This document shows positions 7,914 through 15,986 of a stretch of DNA of 32,453 bases, piece by piece. The notes beneath the pieces were generated by a model. It was not told the origin of the DNA. It did no database searches and saw nothing but the letters and a program-made list of their open reading frames with translations. The translations under genes and the position numbers were made by a program. Origin of the DNA: Muribaculaceae bacterium (GTDB lineage: Bacteria; Bacteroidota; Bacteroidia; Bacteroidales; Muribaculaceae); NCBI GenBank assembly GCA_029062005.1, contig JAIDQZ010000152.1, positions 1 to 32,453 of the forward strand. The letters run 5' to 3'. Numbering within the stretch: the stretch's first letter is position 1; each line of letters opens with the position of its first letter.

Positions 7914-9229
7914 AAACAAGGGCCATATACATACTTACAATGACCGTATCGGCATCGATACTGCTTGCATCGCAAGGGCTCAGCGCATCCAATGCGGCGG
8001 CTCCGGCTCATACCAAATCCGGAACCGGGACTGAACAATCAGACACAATTGTCTATTCAGCCACAAAATCTCTCATTGAATCTGTCGGGGAGCTTTCGAA
8101 AACAGCGAGCAAACTCTCCGAAGCTGCCCTGAAGCTTCTTGAATCTCAGGAAACTCCGATCATCAGCAAAGCGCAAGACCGGCAATACAGCAATCCTGAC
8201 GAGACGACATCCGATCCGGAATTAGATGAATATATATTTCAGGAAGAGTATACCACGCAAGAAGATCACAATATCGAACATCCGACTCCTACATATTCAG
8301 GGTCAAAAGTCTATATTAGTGATGAAGTAACCATCCCTGAAAACACTATAGAATCGATATGGTATCTTCCTGACGTGAACAAGGAAGACGGCAAATACGT
8401 ATGGGTGCCGGAATCCCGGACATCAGCTGTGGAAGCAGTACTCGCCGGAAATGGTTATGTACCCGGGAAAACAGATAATGAAGAGAACATAAACCTAAAT
8501 GAAAAGGTGTACTGGCATGGAGATTCCATATATATGGCAATCAAGACCAAACGTCTTGGACGTTATGACCGTAAACTTTACAACTGGCTTATCTACCCCA
8601 AGGGTCTATGGCATCTGAGCCTGACAGCCAACTATGGTGAATTGTCGACTGATGACTCGGAATTCCTGTCACTCATCCAGGATGTTGACCTCAAGGGAAA
8701 ACTTTACAGCGTAAAACCTTCGGTGAGCTATTTCCTTCGCCATAATGTATGTGTTGGACTGCGACTCGCTTTCACTAAAGGGGAAATGGGTATCAATTCA
8801 TTTAAAGTGGATATCGATGAAGACATGAGCTTCAATCTTCATGACATAAAGTACACTGCAGATTCTTACTCAGCCGCAATATTTTTACAACAATATTTCG
8901 GACTTACGCGCCGCGGACGGTTTGCCGTATTCAACGAGGCTGAACTCTCCTACGGCACGGGCAGCACTCATTTCATCCGTCCTTTTGACGGAGAAATCAA
9001 AGATACCCGTACCAAGACACAGAGTATCAACCTTAATTATTCTCCCGGCGTGAGCATCATGATGATGAAAAATGCAGCTTTCAACCTTTCATTCGGCATC
9101 TTCGGGTTTCACCTGAAGAATGAAAAGCAATGGGATGATGGCGAAGAGTCGGGTAGCCGCATCACAAGCGGTATCAATTTCCGGTTTAATCTTTTCAACA
9201 TCAATTTCGGAGTCTCAATCATTATCTGA
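7910..9229 (+). CDS. Outer-membrane beta-barrel protein with a long periplasmic N-terminal region (439 aa)
   Basis: A signal peptide covers about 1-26. Residues 27-225 are not barrel-like. They contain an amphipathic helix (about 50-80, SLIESVGELSKTASKLSE), an acidic low-complexity stretch (about 85-125), and a short domain with WYLPDVNKEDGKYVWVPE (151-168) and YWHGDSIYMAIKTKRLGRYD (201-220). Residues about 228-439 form a barrel paralogous to the whole preceding protein, ending FNINFGVSIII. It overlaps the gene before it by 4 nt and is followed 7 nt later by a PCMD lipoprotein gene, so all three are co-expressed. The N-terminal region may reach across the periplasm or contact a partner. I do not recognise a named family for it. 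Confidence 0.8.
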   Translation: MKTRAIYILTMTVSASILLASQGLSASNAAAPAHTKSGTGTEQSDTIVYSATKSLIESVGELSKTASKLSEAALKLLESQETPIISKAQDRQYSNPDETTSDPELDEYIFQEEYTTQEDHNIEHPTPTYSGSKVYISDEVTIPENTIESIWYLPDVNKEDGKYVWVPESRTSAVEAVLAGNGYVPGKTDNEENINLNEKVYWHGDSIYMAIKTKRLGRYDRKLYNWLIYPKGLWHLSLTANYGELSTDDSEFLSLIQDVDLKGKLYSVKPSVSYFLRHNVCVGLRLAFTKGEMGINSFKVDIDEDMSFNLHDIKYTADSYSAAIFLQQYFGLTRRGRFAVFNEAELSYGTGSTHFIRPFDGEIKDTRTKTQSINLNYSPGVSIMMMKNAAFNLSFGIFGFHLKNEKQWDDGEESGSRITSGINFRFNLFNINFGVSIII

Positions 9230-9236
9230 AAGACAC

Positions 9237-10820
9237 ATGAACAAAAAAATTCAGAATATCATAATCCCCATCCTCGGCACTGCGGCGATTTTGAGCAGCG
9301 GATGCATCAAGAATGATCTCCCCTACCCCAAGATCCCCCAGAATATACTTTCCATTGCCGCCAAAGGGGAACTGAGCGCTGCAAAAATTGATTCCACCGA
9401 CTTCTCCGTAAAACTTTTTCTTGATGAGGAGGTAGATATCCAGGCTGTACAGTTTACACATTTCACCTATTCTCCAGATGCGAAATGCGACAAGAATCTT
9501 CTTGAAGGCACATGGGATCTATCAATCCCCATGACGGTGGAACTGACCCTCTATCAGAGCTATCAATGGATGATCTCTGCCGAGCAGAACATAGAGACAT
9601 ACTTCACGGTGGCTGGACAGATCGGGGAGACTGTAATTGATGCCATTGGACACAGAATTATTGTAAATGTACCGGAGAAAGCAGACCTTTCGAAACTTGA
9701 AGTGACATCCATAAAGCTTGGTCCACGCAACAACACCACTCTCGTGCCCGAATGCAAAGCCGGATCTATCATCAACCTCTCATCTCCCATGAAGATAGAT
9801 GCTAACGCCTGGGGACGCACTGAAGACTGGACCATTTATGCTCAGAAGACAGAACAGTTGGTATCTACGACAGCCGTTGACCCTTGGAGTATGGTGATAT
9901 GGGCATATGGCGAGGGACCTGCGGACGGTTCAAACTACTTCGAATATTGCGAAGAAGGCTCTTCTGCATGGATCCGCGTCCCGGATGCCGACACGACAAA
10001 CAAGGATGGCGCATTCAGTTGCTGCATCAAGCATCTGAAACCTCTTACCTCCTACATAGTGCGCGCTTGCAGCGACGACAATAAAGGCAACGAGATGACC
10101 GTGACCACCCAAGCCACTCAGGATCTTCCTGACGGAGACTTTGAGAACTGGTGGCTCAACGGCAAGATATGGTGCCCATGGGCTGAAAACGGCGTACAGT
10201 TCTGGGATACCGGAAACACCGGAGCCGCCACTCTCGGAGAAAGCAACGTTCAACCCTCCGACTATGTCCCGGAGGGTCTCACGGGAAAGTCGGCAGAACT
10301 TAAGACAGAATTCAAGGGACTATTCGGAATCGGCAAGCTGGCAGCAGGATCCATCTATACAGGTACGTATAAAAAGACTGATGGAACAAACGGCATTCTT
10401 GATTTCGGACGCGCCTGGACAGTCAGACCCACTAAATTAAAGGGATATTACCAATATAAGAACGGCGACATCGACTACGCCAACAAGGAGATGGAATACC
10501 TGAAAGGACGCCCGGACACATGCTCGATCTACATAGCTATGACAGACTGGACAGCGCCATACGAGATACGCACTAACCCCAACAACCGCCAGCTATTCGA
10601 CAAGAACGCAAGCTACGTGATAGGATACGGACAACTTGAACGCGGAACGTCGATGAATGCATATGATGAATTCGAGATAAAGATAGACTACAGAAGCACA
10701 TCGATCGTACCGAGATACATCATGATCACATGCGCATCGTCGAAATATGGTGATTATTTCACGGGATCAACCTCATCGGTGCTCTATGTAGACCAGCTCT
10801 CGCTCGACTACGATTATTAA
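9237..10820 (+). CDS. PCMD-domain lipoprotein (527 aa)
   Basis: The signal peptide ends in a LSSGC lipobox, lipidated Cys23. N-terminal beta-rich domains span about 24-200 (containing LEVTSIKLGPRN). An FN3-like segment follows and ends LKPLTSYIVRACS. A PCMD domain of about 230 residues opens with LPDGDFENWW. It contains GIGKLAAGSIYTGTYKKTDG and EIRTNPNNRQLFDK, and ends YVDQLSLDYDY. These blocks line up with those of the 777-aa lipoprotein on the other arm. There is no DUF4493 domain. I chose the ATG at 9237, 7 nt after the previous stop, because the in-frame ATG at 9120 lies deep inside the barrel gene and would hide the lipoprotein signal. It is the last gene of the rightward arm. Confidence 0.85.
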   Translation: MNKKIQNIIIPILGTAAILSSGCIKNDLPYPKIPQNILSIAAKGELSAAKIDSTDFSVKLFLDEEVDIQAVQFTHFTYSPDAKCDKNLLEGTWDLSIPMTVELTLYQSYQWMISAEQNIETYFTVAGQIGETVIDAIGHRIIVNVPEKADLSKLEVTSIKLGPRNNTTLVPECKAGSIINLSSPMKIDANAWGRTEDWTIYAQKTEQLVSTTAVDPWSMVIWAYGEGPADGSNYFEYCEEGSSAWIRVPDADTTNKDGAFSCCIKHLKPLTSYIVRACSDDNKGNEMTVTTQATQDLPDGDFENWWLNGKIWCPWAENGVQFWDTGNTGAATLGESNVQPSDYVPEGLTGKSAELKTEFKGLFGIGKLAAGSIYTGTYKKTDGTNGILDFGRAWTVRPTKLKGYYQYKNGDIDYANKEMEYLKGRPDTCSIYIAMTDWTAPYEIRTNPNNRQLFDKNASYVIGYGQLERGTSMNAYDEFEIKIDYRSTSIVPRYIMITCASSKYGDYFTGSTSSVLYVDQLSLDYDY

Positions 10821-10823
10821 GTG

Positions 10824-10870
10824 AGTTAAACTTTTATGCCGGTTAAAGTGTCTAAGTAAAAGTTAAACTT
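10824..10870 (+). repeat. Direct repeat AGTTAAACTT flanking the DUF4923 promoter
   Basis: AGTTAAACTT occurs at 10824-10833 and again at 10861-10870. The first copy carries the -35-like AACTT of the ECF promoter candidate; the second falls at the predicted transcript start. The same stretch also folds as a 12-of-13-bp stem (10824-10836 with 10857-10869), with no T tract behind it. Confidence 0.5.
10829..10855 (+). promoter_or_regulatory. ECF sigma (sigma-E-like) promoter candidate
   Basis: AACTT at 10829-10833, 16 nt, then GTCTAA at 10850-10855. This matches the general sigma-E/ECF form (AACTT, 16-17 nt, TCTGA or GTCTAA). It has no TAnnTTTG box. The start would be near 10862, about 26 nt before the DUF4923 ATG. 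The other promoters called in this window are of the sigma-ABfr form. Confidence 0.5.
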
Positions 10871-10887
10871 CTTTTAAAACGAAATTT

Positions 10888-11604
10888 ATGAAAAAGACAA
10901 GCTTTCTAAAAATGGCCGTCGCAGCCATAGCACTCTCCTGCACCACCGCTACATTCGCTGAACCCACTCCATCTCCCGACCTTAAAGATATTCTCGGCGG
11001 CGCAGGCGGCGCTTTGGGTAATATTGTGGAAGGCGTATTCACAAAAACCGACCTCACGGTGGAAGACCTCGCCGGGGAATGGACTGCCACAGGGAGTGCC
11101 GTCACTTTCCAAAGCGATAATTTCCTCAAGAAAGCCGGTGGTGCCGCTGCTGCTGGAGCCGTTGAAAACAAACTTGATGAATACTATAAGAAATTCGGAC
11201 TTACCGGCGCTGTACTCAAAATAGATAAAGACGGCTCATTTACTCTGACCATCAAGAAACTGCCGCTCAAAGGCACGATCTCTGTAAAAAGCAAAGGTGT
11301 GTTCTCGTTTGACTTTACCGCTATGAGCGCTGTTAAACTTGGAAGCATGACGGCTTATGTGGAAAAGACCCCTTCCGGCGTGAACGTGATGTTTGACGCT
11401 GACAAGATCAAGAAAATAATGTCTTTTGCAGCTACGCTGAGCGGAAGCAAAATGGTTTCTACCGCAGATAAGCTTCTAAAGCAGTATGACGGAATATGCA
11501 TAGGCTTTAAAATGACCGGTCAGAGTGCCAACAGCGGCTCATCGACAGGTAACCCAGCCACAGACGCAGCTGTAGATGCACTAAAGGGTCTTTTCGGTAA
11601 ATAA
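10888..11604 (+). CDS. DUF4923-family exported protein (238 aa)
   Basis: A Sec signal peptide (MKKTSFLKMAVAAIALSCTTATFA) precedes a mature protein of about 214 residues. A Gly/Ala-rich segment (DILGGAGGALGNIVEGVF) comes first. Then the LTVEDLAGEWTATGSAVTF block and a long beta-rich body, which I recognise as the DUF4923 family of Bacteroidota. The C-terminus, TDAAVDALKGLFGK, echoes the N-terminal helix. There is no lipobox, so it is probably periplasmic or outer-membrane associated. It appears to have its own ECF-type promoter, suggesting induction by envelope stress rather than read-through from the PCMD gene 67 nt upstream. Molecular function is unknown. Confidence 0.75.
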   Translation: MKKTSFLKMAVAAIALSCTTATFAEPTPSPDLKDILGGAGGALGNIVEGVFTKTDLTVEDLAGEWTATGSAVTFQSDNFLKKAGGAAAAGAVENKLDEYYKKFGLTGAVLKIDKDGSFTLTIKKLPLKGTISVKSKGVFSFDFTAMSAVKLGSMTAYVEKTPSGVNVMFDADKIKKIMSFAATLSGSKMVSTADKLLKQYDGICIGFKMTGQSANSGSSTGNPATDAAVDALKGLFGK

Positions 11605-11641
11605 CCGGACCCGGCTTTTGACCATTAACGACTTATAGTAA

Positions 11642-12247
11642 ATGTTTTCAGGAATTGTAGAAGAAGCGGCAGAGGTTGTCCGCATTGAAAGAGACGGCAC
11701 CAACGTCCATATCACCATGAAATGTTCTTTTGTTGATCAGCTTAAGATCGACCAGTCGGTAGCCCACAACGGAGTATGCCTTACAGTTGTGAGCCTGAAC
11801 GAAGACGGGACATATACGGTAACGGCTGTGCAAGAGACTCTTGACCGTTCAAATCTCGGCGAACTGAAGCCGGGATCACTTGTGAATCTGGAGAGATCGA
11901 TGAAAATGGATGGTCGGCTTGACGGACATATCGTGCAAGGACATGTCGACACAACAGCAATATGCACCGGAGTCGAACCCCTTGACGGAAGCTGGTATTA
12001 TTCGTTCAAATACGATTTCAAGCCTGAACTGGCTTCAAAGGGCTATGTCACGGTAGAGAAAGGCTCGATAACCGTAAACGGAGTCTCCCTAACCGTATGC
12101 GACTCCGAGGCTGACAGTTTCCGTGTTGCCATTATCCCGTACACACACGACCATACCAACTTCAAGGATATAGAAAAAGGCACTAAGGTTAACCTCGAAT
12201 TTGACATAATCGGCAAGTATATCGCCCGAATCTCAGCATTGTCATAA
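11642..12247 (+). CDS. ribE: Riboflavin synthase, alpha subunit
   Basis: It converts two molecules of 6,7-dimethyl-8-ribityllumazine into riboflavin and 5-amino-6-ribitylamino-uracil, in the cytoplasm. The 201-aa length is usual. The protein has the two tandem lumazine-binding barrels of the family. The first starts MFSGIVEE and carries NGVCLTVV and GHIVQGHVD; the second carries VNGVSLTV and FRVAIIPYTHDHTNF. No other rib gene is in the window. The gene lies 37 nt after the DUF4923 gene and 44 nt before the ATPase-DUF4435 gene, so co-transcription with either is possible but not shown. Confidence 0.95.
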   Translation: MFSGIVEEAAEVVRIERDGTNVHITMKCSFVDQLKIDQSVAHNGVCLTVVSLNEDGTYTVTAVQETLDRSNLGELKPGSLVNLERSMKMDGRLDGHIVQGHVDTTAICTGVEPLDGSWYYSFKYDFKPELASKGYVTVEKGSITVNGVSLTVCDSEADSFRVAIIPYTHDHTNFKDIEKGTKVNLEFDIIGKYIARISALS

Positions 12248-12291
12248 CCTTTCATTGCCAAGACTTGAACTTAGACTCAAGACTGAAAACC

Positions 12292-13719
12292 ATGAAAACG
12301 ATCAACTTACCTCCGGATTCCTCCGGCGAACAAAGCCTGCAGAGTATCAGACGTCCAGCACGGCTTTACACCCTGCTTGGAGGCAACGGAAGCGGTAAAT
12401 CGCTTTTCATGCACGAAATAGCCCGACTTAACAAAGCCGACTCATACTATGTGTCAGCAGTCACAGGCGGGATGCCGGGTAAAGTGACCGGCTCCCTTAC
12501 TCAATTGATGACCGTACTTTCTCTTGCTGAAGAGGAAGTGCGGTTTAACTCTCTAAAATCCATTTGGGAAGACACTTTTCCGGGGAATAAAATCAATATC
12601 ATTGATGGAAAAGTTCGAATTTCCAACCGTTCAGGTAAAGATTATATAGGGATCAGAAATCTAAGCCGAGGTGAGAAAGCGGCGCTCTACTACATAGCCT
12701 CAACACTGCTCGCACCGGAGCATGCCTTGATTCTCGTGGACTCCCCTACACTCTTCCTGCATCCCACCGCTGTCGGCATCCTTTGGGACCGCATAGAAAG
12801 AATCCGCACAGACTGCCGCTTTGTTTATGACACATACGACGCCAACTTTGCTTCCGGTCAATCCCGGCGCACCGCGATATGGATCAAAGACTATAATGCA
12901 GCCGATCATTCATGGCGCTACCAGATTATAGCCGACGGCGAACTTCCCGATGAGATATTCCTGCAGATGATGGGTAGCCGACACCCGATTCTTTTTACCG
13001 AAGGAGACGTGTCGCACAGCATTGACATGAGGCTATACAGCGTAGTGTTTCCGGAATTTACAGTAAAGCCACTCGGAAGTTGCGACAAGGTGATAGAATC
13101 CACGCGATCCATGCAGTCGCTTCGCACTATGCACAGGATTGAAAGTTACGGACTTGTGGACCGTGACAGAAGAAGCGATCAGGAAGTGGAATATCTAAGG
13201 GCGAAAAATATACTCGTGCCTGAAGTAGCTGAAATCGAGAACATATTCCTCTCGCCGGGAGTGGTGGAAACCATGGCTGAAATACGTAACCGGAACCCTA
13301 AAAAGGTAATGAAAGCCGTACGTCAGGAAGTGATCCATAAATTTGAACAGATGCTTGAGAATCAAGCTCTTCAACACACAAGACACAGAATGAAACGTGA
13401 CGTTGAGCGTAAGATTGACGCCCGATTCACCTGCATCACCGCACTTGAACTTCATATCAAAAGCCTTATAAAAAAACTTAAGCCCCGCGAGACCTACGAT
13501 CATCTGCTCGCAGAATTCAAGAAGATGGCACGTGGAGGCGATTATGACGGGATATTGAGAGTCTTCAATCATAAGCCAATGTTTACTGGAAGCAGTGTAG
13601 CGAAACTTCTTGGATTCTCAAATATCGATGAATACGTGACAGGCGTGATATCGGCAATGAAGCATCCGGGCGAGAACGCCGAGCGGCTCCGTTCGGAGAT
13701 TCGCAGGCTTTTTACATAA
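12292..13719 (+). CDS. ATPase fused to a DUF4435 (TOPRIM-like) domain, 475 aa
   Basis: The N-terminal half is an ABC-type ATPase: Walker A GGNGSGKS at 30-37, signature LSRGE at 124-128, Walker B LILVD at 146-150. The residue after the Walker B Asp is Ser151, where Glu is usual. The C-terminal half (about 230-475) fits DUF4435, a TOPRIM-like nuclease fold: FTEGD (Glu237), GLVDRDRR (Asp290, Asp292) and EIENIF (Glu314, Glu316). The same pair of domains forms AriA and AriB of the PARIS anti-phage system, where they are separate or fused. This copy is compact and sits among core genes, so it may instead be a conserved nucleic-acid gene of Bacteroidales. I chose ATG 12292; a TTG at 12265 in the same frame is less likely. 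Confidence 0.75.
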   Translation: MKTINLPPDSSGEQSLQSIRRPARLYTLLGGNGSGKSLFMHEIARLNKADSYYVSAVTGGMPGKVTGSLTQLMTVLSLAEEEVRFNSLKSIWEDTFPGNKINIIDGKVRISNRSGKDYIGIRNLSRGEKAALYYIASTLLAPEHALILVDSPTLFLHPTAVGILWDRIERIRTDCRFVYDTYDANFASGQSRRTAIWIKDYNAADHSWRYQIIADGELPDEIFLQMMGSRHPILFTEGDVSHSIDMRLYSVVFPEFTVKPLGSCDKVIESTRSMQSLRTMHRIESYGLVDRDRRSDQEVEYLRAKNILVPEVAEIENIFLSPGVVETMAEIRNRNPKKVMKAVRQEVIHKFEQMLENQALQHTRHRMKRDVERKIDARFTCITALELHIKSLIKKLKPRETYDHLLAEFKKMARGGDYDGILRVFNHKPMFTGSSVAKLLGFSNIDEYVTGVISAMKHPGENAERLRSEIRRLFT

Positions 13720-13823
13720 ACAATGACTCCGCGTCAGACGTTTTAACTTAAAAACCCTTCAACGATCACATTTATAATAAATCAATCAGCAAAATAAAAC
13801 CGAAATAACTAAATCAGACATAT

Positions 13824-15986
13824 ATGGCCCGTAAGAAAAAACAACTCGAAATCCTTCGCAACGACCCTTGGCTCGAACCATTTGAAGAAGCCATCGTAGG
13901 GCGACATGAAGATGCGATCAGGAAACTTGATGAAATCACTGCCGCCACCGGAGGTTCCCTCTCTGATTTCGCAAACGCATACGAATATTTCGGGCTACAC
14001 CGTGAAAAAGACGGGAGCTGGATTTTCCGCGAATTCGCCCCAAACGCCACATCAATTCATCTGATAGGCACTTTTGATGACTGGAAAGTCAACGAAGATT
14101 ACAAACTGACACGTATCGGTGACAGCGGATCATGGGAACTGAGACTTCCCGCCGACCGTCTGCAGGACGGCGACCTATACAAGATGTTCGTCACATGGGA
14201 CGGCGGACAGGGAGAACGCATACCAGCTTACGCCACACGCGTCGTACAGGACGAAACCACAAAGATATTCAGTGCTCAGGTATATGCACCTGAGGAGCCT
14301 TATAAGTTCAAGGTAACGGATTTCACTCCGGACACCAAACCCCTGCTCATATATGAATGCCATATTGGCATGGCGCAGCAGGAAGAGAAAGTGGGCAGCT
14401 ACGAAGAGTTCCGAACCAAAATACTTCCACGCATTGCATCCGACGGCTACAACGCCATTCAGATAATGGCTATACAGGAGCATCCATATTATGGATCGTT
14501 CGGCTACCATGTCAGCAGTTTTTACGCTGCGTCAAGCCGATTCGGAACTCCTGATGACCTGAAGCGGCTCATCGATGACGCCCATGAGCTCGGCATTGCC
14601 GTGATCATGGATATCGTCCACAGTCACGCTGTCAAGAATGAAGTGGAAGGACTCGGACGTCTTGATGGGAGCTATGACCTCTACTTCAATAAAGGAGACC
14701 GACGCGAACATCCGGCTTGGGACTCGCTCCTTTTCGACTACGGCAAGAACGAAGTGCTGTATTTCCTCCTCAGCAACTGCAAGTTCTGGCAGAAGGAATA
14801 CCGCTTCGACGGATTCCGCTTCGACGGAGTCACCTCCATGCTATATTATGATCACGGACTCGGCAAGGCATTCGGAGGATATCCCGATTATTACGACGGT
14901 AATCAAGACACAAATGCCATTGTGTATCTTACCCTTGCCAACCTGCTCATCCACGAAGTAAATCCGGCTGCCATCACAATAGCGGAGGAGATGAGCGGAA
15001 TGCCGGGACTTGCCGTGAAGTTCAAAGACGGCGGCATCGGTTTCGACTATCGCATGGCAATGGGCATTCCCGACTACTGGATAAAGATGATAAAGGAGAA
15101 GAAAGACGAAGACTGGCATCCAACATCAATATTCTGGGAGCTTACCAACCGCCGTGCAGATGAAAAGACAATCTCATACTGTGAAAGTCATGATCAGGCA
15201 CTTGTAGGCGACAAGACAATAATCTTCAGGCTCATCGATAAGGAGATGTACTGGCATATGATGGACGGCGACAACGACTTCACCGTGGAGCGTGGCATGG
15301 CTTTGCATAAAATGATCAGACTTGTGACCCTGGCAAGCATCAACGGAGGATACCTCAACTTCATGGGCAACGAGTTCGGTCATCCGGAATGGATAGACTT
15401 TCCGAGGGAAGGCAATGGCTGGAGCCATAAATATGCACGCCGCCAGTGGGATCTTGTAGACCGAGAAGACCTTAAATACAAATATCTCAACCGCTTCGAC
15501 AACGCGATGATAGGACTGGTGGAGAAGCAGTACAACTTTCAGGCAAAACCGGTAGAGAAACTTTGGGAGAAAGATGACGACCAGATACTTGCCTTCAAAC
15601 GCGGTGATCTGATTTTCGTATTCAACTGGAGTCCCAACAAGTCGTTTGCCGACTATGGGTTCCTTGCCCCGGCAGGCGAATATGAGGTGCTTCTTGATTC
15701 CGACTCCAAAGCATTCGGAGGCAATGGACTCGTTGACGATTCCGTCCACCATTTCACCACTCCTGATCCACTTTACTCGCCTGCAGGCAAAGGGTGGCTC
15801 AAGATGTATATACCGGCACGTACGGCACAGGTGCTCAGAATGGTGAAGCCGAGACCCGGACGACGTCATTCCACATCAAAGACAGAGACAAAATCTTCCG
15901 CACCAGCTACATCAGCCGCTAATGCCACTCACCAGAAGGCTACAACCAAAACTCCTACAAAAAAGACAACAACTAAAAAGAAATGA
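13824..15986 (+). CDS. glgB: 1,4-alpha-glucan branching enzyme
   Basis: It makes alpha-1,6 branches in glycogen by cutting and transferring alpha-1,4 chains. The order is an N-terminal helix, a CBM48 domain (about 60-155, WIFREFAPNATSIHLIG) and a GH13 catalytic barrel with DIVHSH (263-268), nucleophile Asp334 in GFRFDG, acid/base Glu388 in IAEEMSG, and His456-Asp457 in ESHDQ. A C-terminal beta domain follows. The compact form resembles the eukaryotic-type GH13_8 enzymes. The last 40 or so residues are a Thr/Lys/Ala-rich tail ending TKKTTTKKK that is not part of the enzyme fold. The stop overlaps the cmk start as ATGA. No other glycogen gene is near, so the pathway must be completed elsewhere in the genome. 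Confidence 0.95.
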   Translation: MARKKKQLEILRNDPWLEPFEEAIVGRHEDAIRKLDEITAATGGSLSDFANAYEYFGLHREKDGSWIFREFAPNATSIHLIGTFDDWKVNEDYKLTRIGDSGSWELRLPADRLQDGDLYKMFVTWDGGQGERIPAYATRVVQDETTKIFSAQVYAPEEPYKFKVTDFTPDTKPLLIYECHIGMAQQEEKVGSYEEFRTKILPRIASDGYNAIQIMAIQEHPYYGSFGYHVSSFYAASSRFGTPDDLKRLIDDAHELGIAVIMDIVHSHAVKNEVEGLGRLDGSYDLYFNKGDRREHPAWDSLLFDYGKNEVLYFLLSNCKFWQKEYRFDGFRFDGVTSMLYYDHGLGKAFGGYPDYYDGNQDTNAIVYLTLANLLIHEVNPAAITIAEEMSGMPGLAVKFKDGGIGFDYRMAMGIPDYWIKMIKEKKDEDWHPTSIFWELTNRRADEKTISYCESHDQALVGDKTIIFRLIDKEMYWHMMDGDNDFTVERGMALHKMIRLVTLASINGGYLNFMGNEFGHPEWIDFPREGNGWSHKYARRQWDLVDREDLKYKYLNRFDNAMIGLVEKQYNFQAKPVEKLWEKDDDQILAFKRGDLIFVFNWSPNKSFADYGFLAPAGEYEVLLDSDSKAFGGNGLVDDSVHHFTTPDPLYSPAGKGWLKMYIPARTAQVLRMVKPRPGRRHSTSKTETKSSAPATSAANATHQKATTKTPTKKTTTKKK

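Noticed and set aside
9120..9236. An earlier ATG at 9120 for the 527-aa PCMD lipoprotein
   Set aside because: It overlaps 110 nt of the barrel gene and hides a clear lipoprotein signal that starts at 9237.
10824..10869. A terminator hairpin after the 527-aa PCMD gene
   Set aside because: The 13-bp stem has a mismatch, is almost all A/T, has a 20-nt loop and no T tract. The elements fit an ECF promoter and a direct repeat better.
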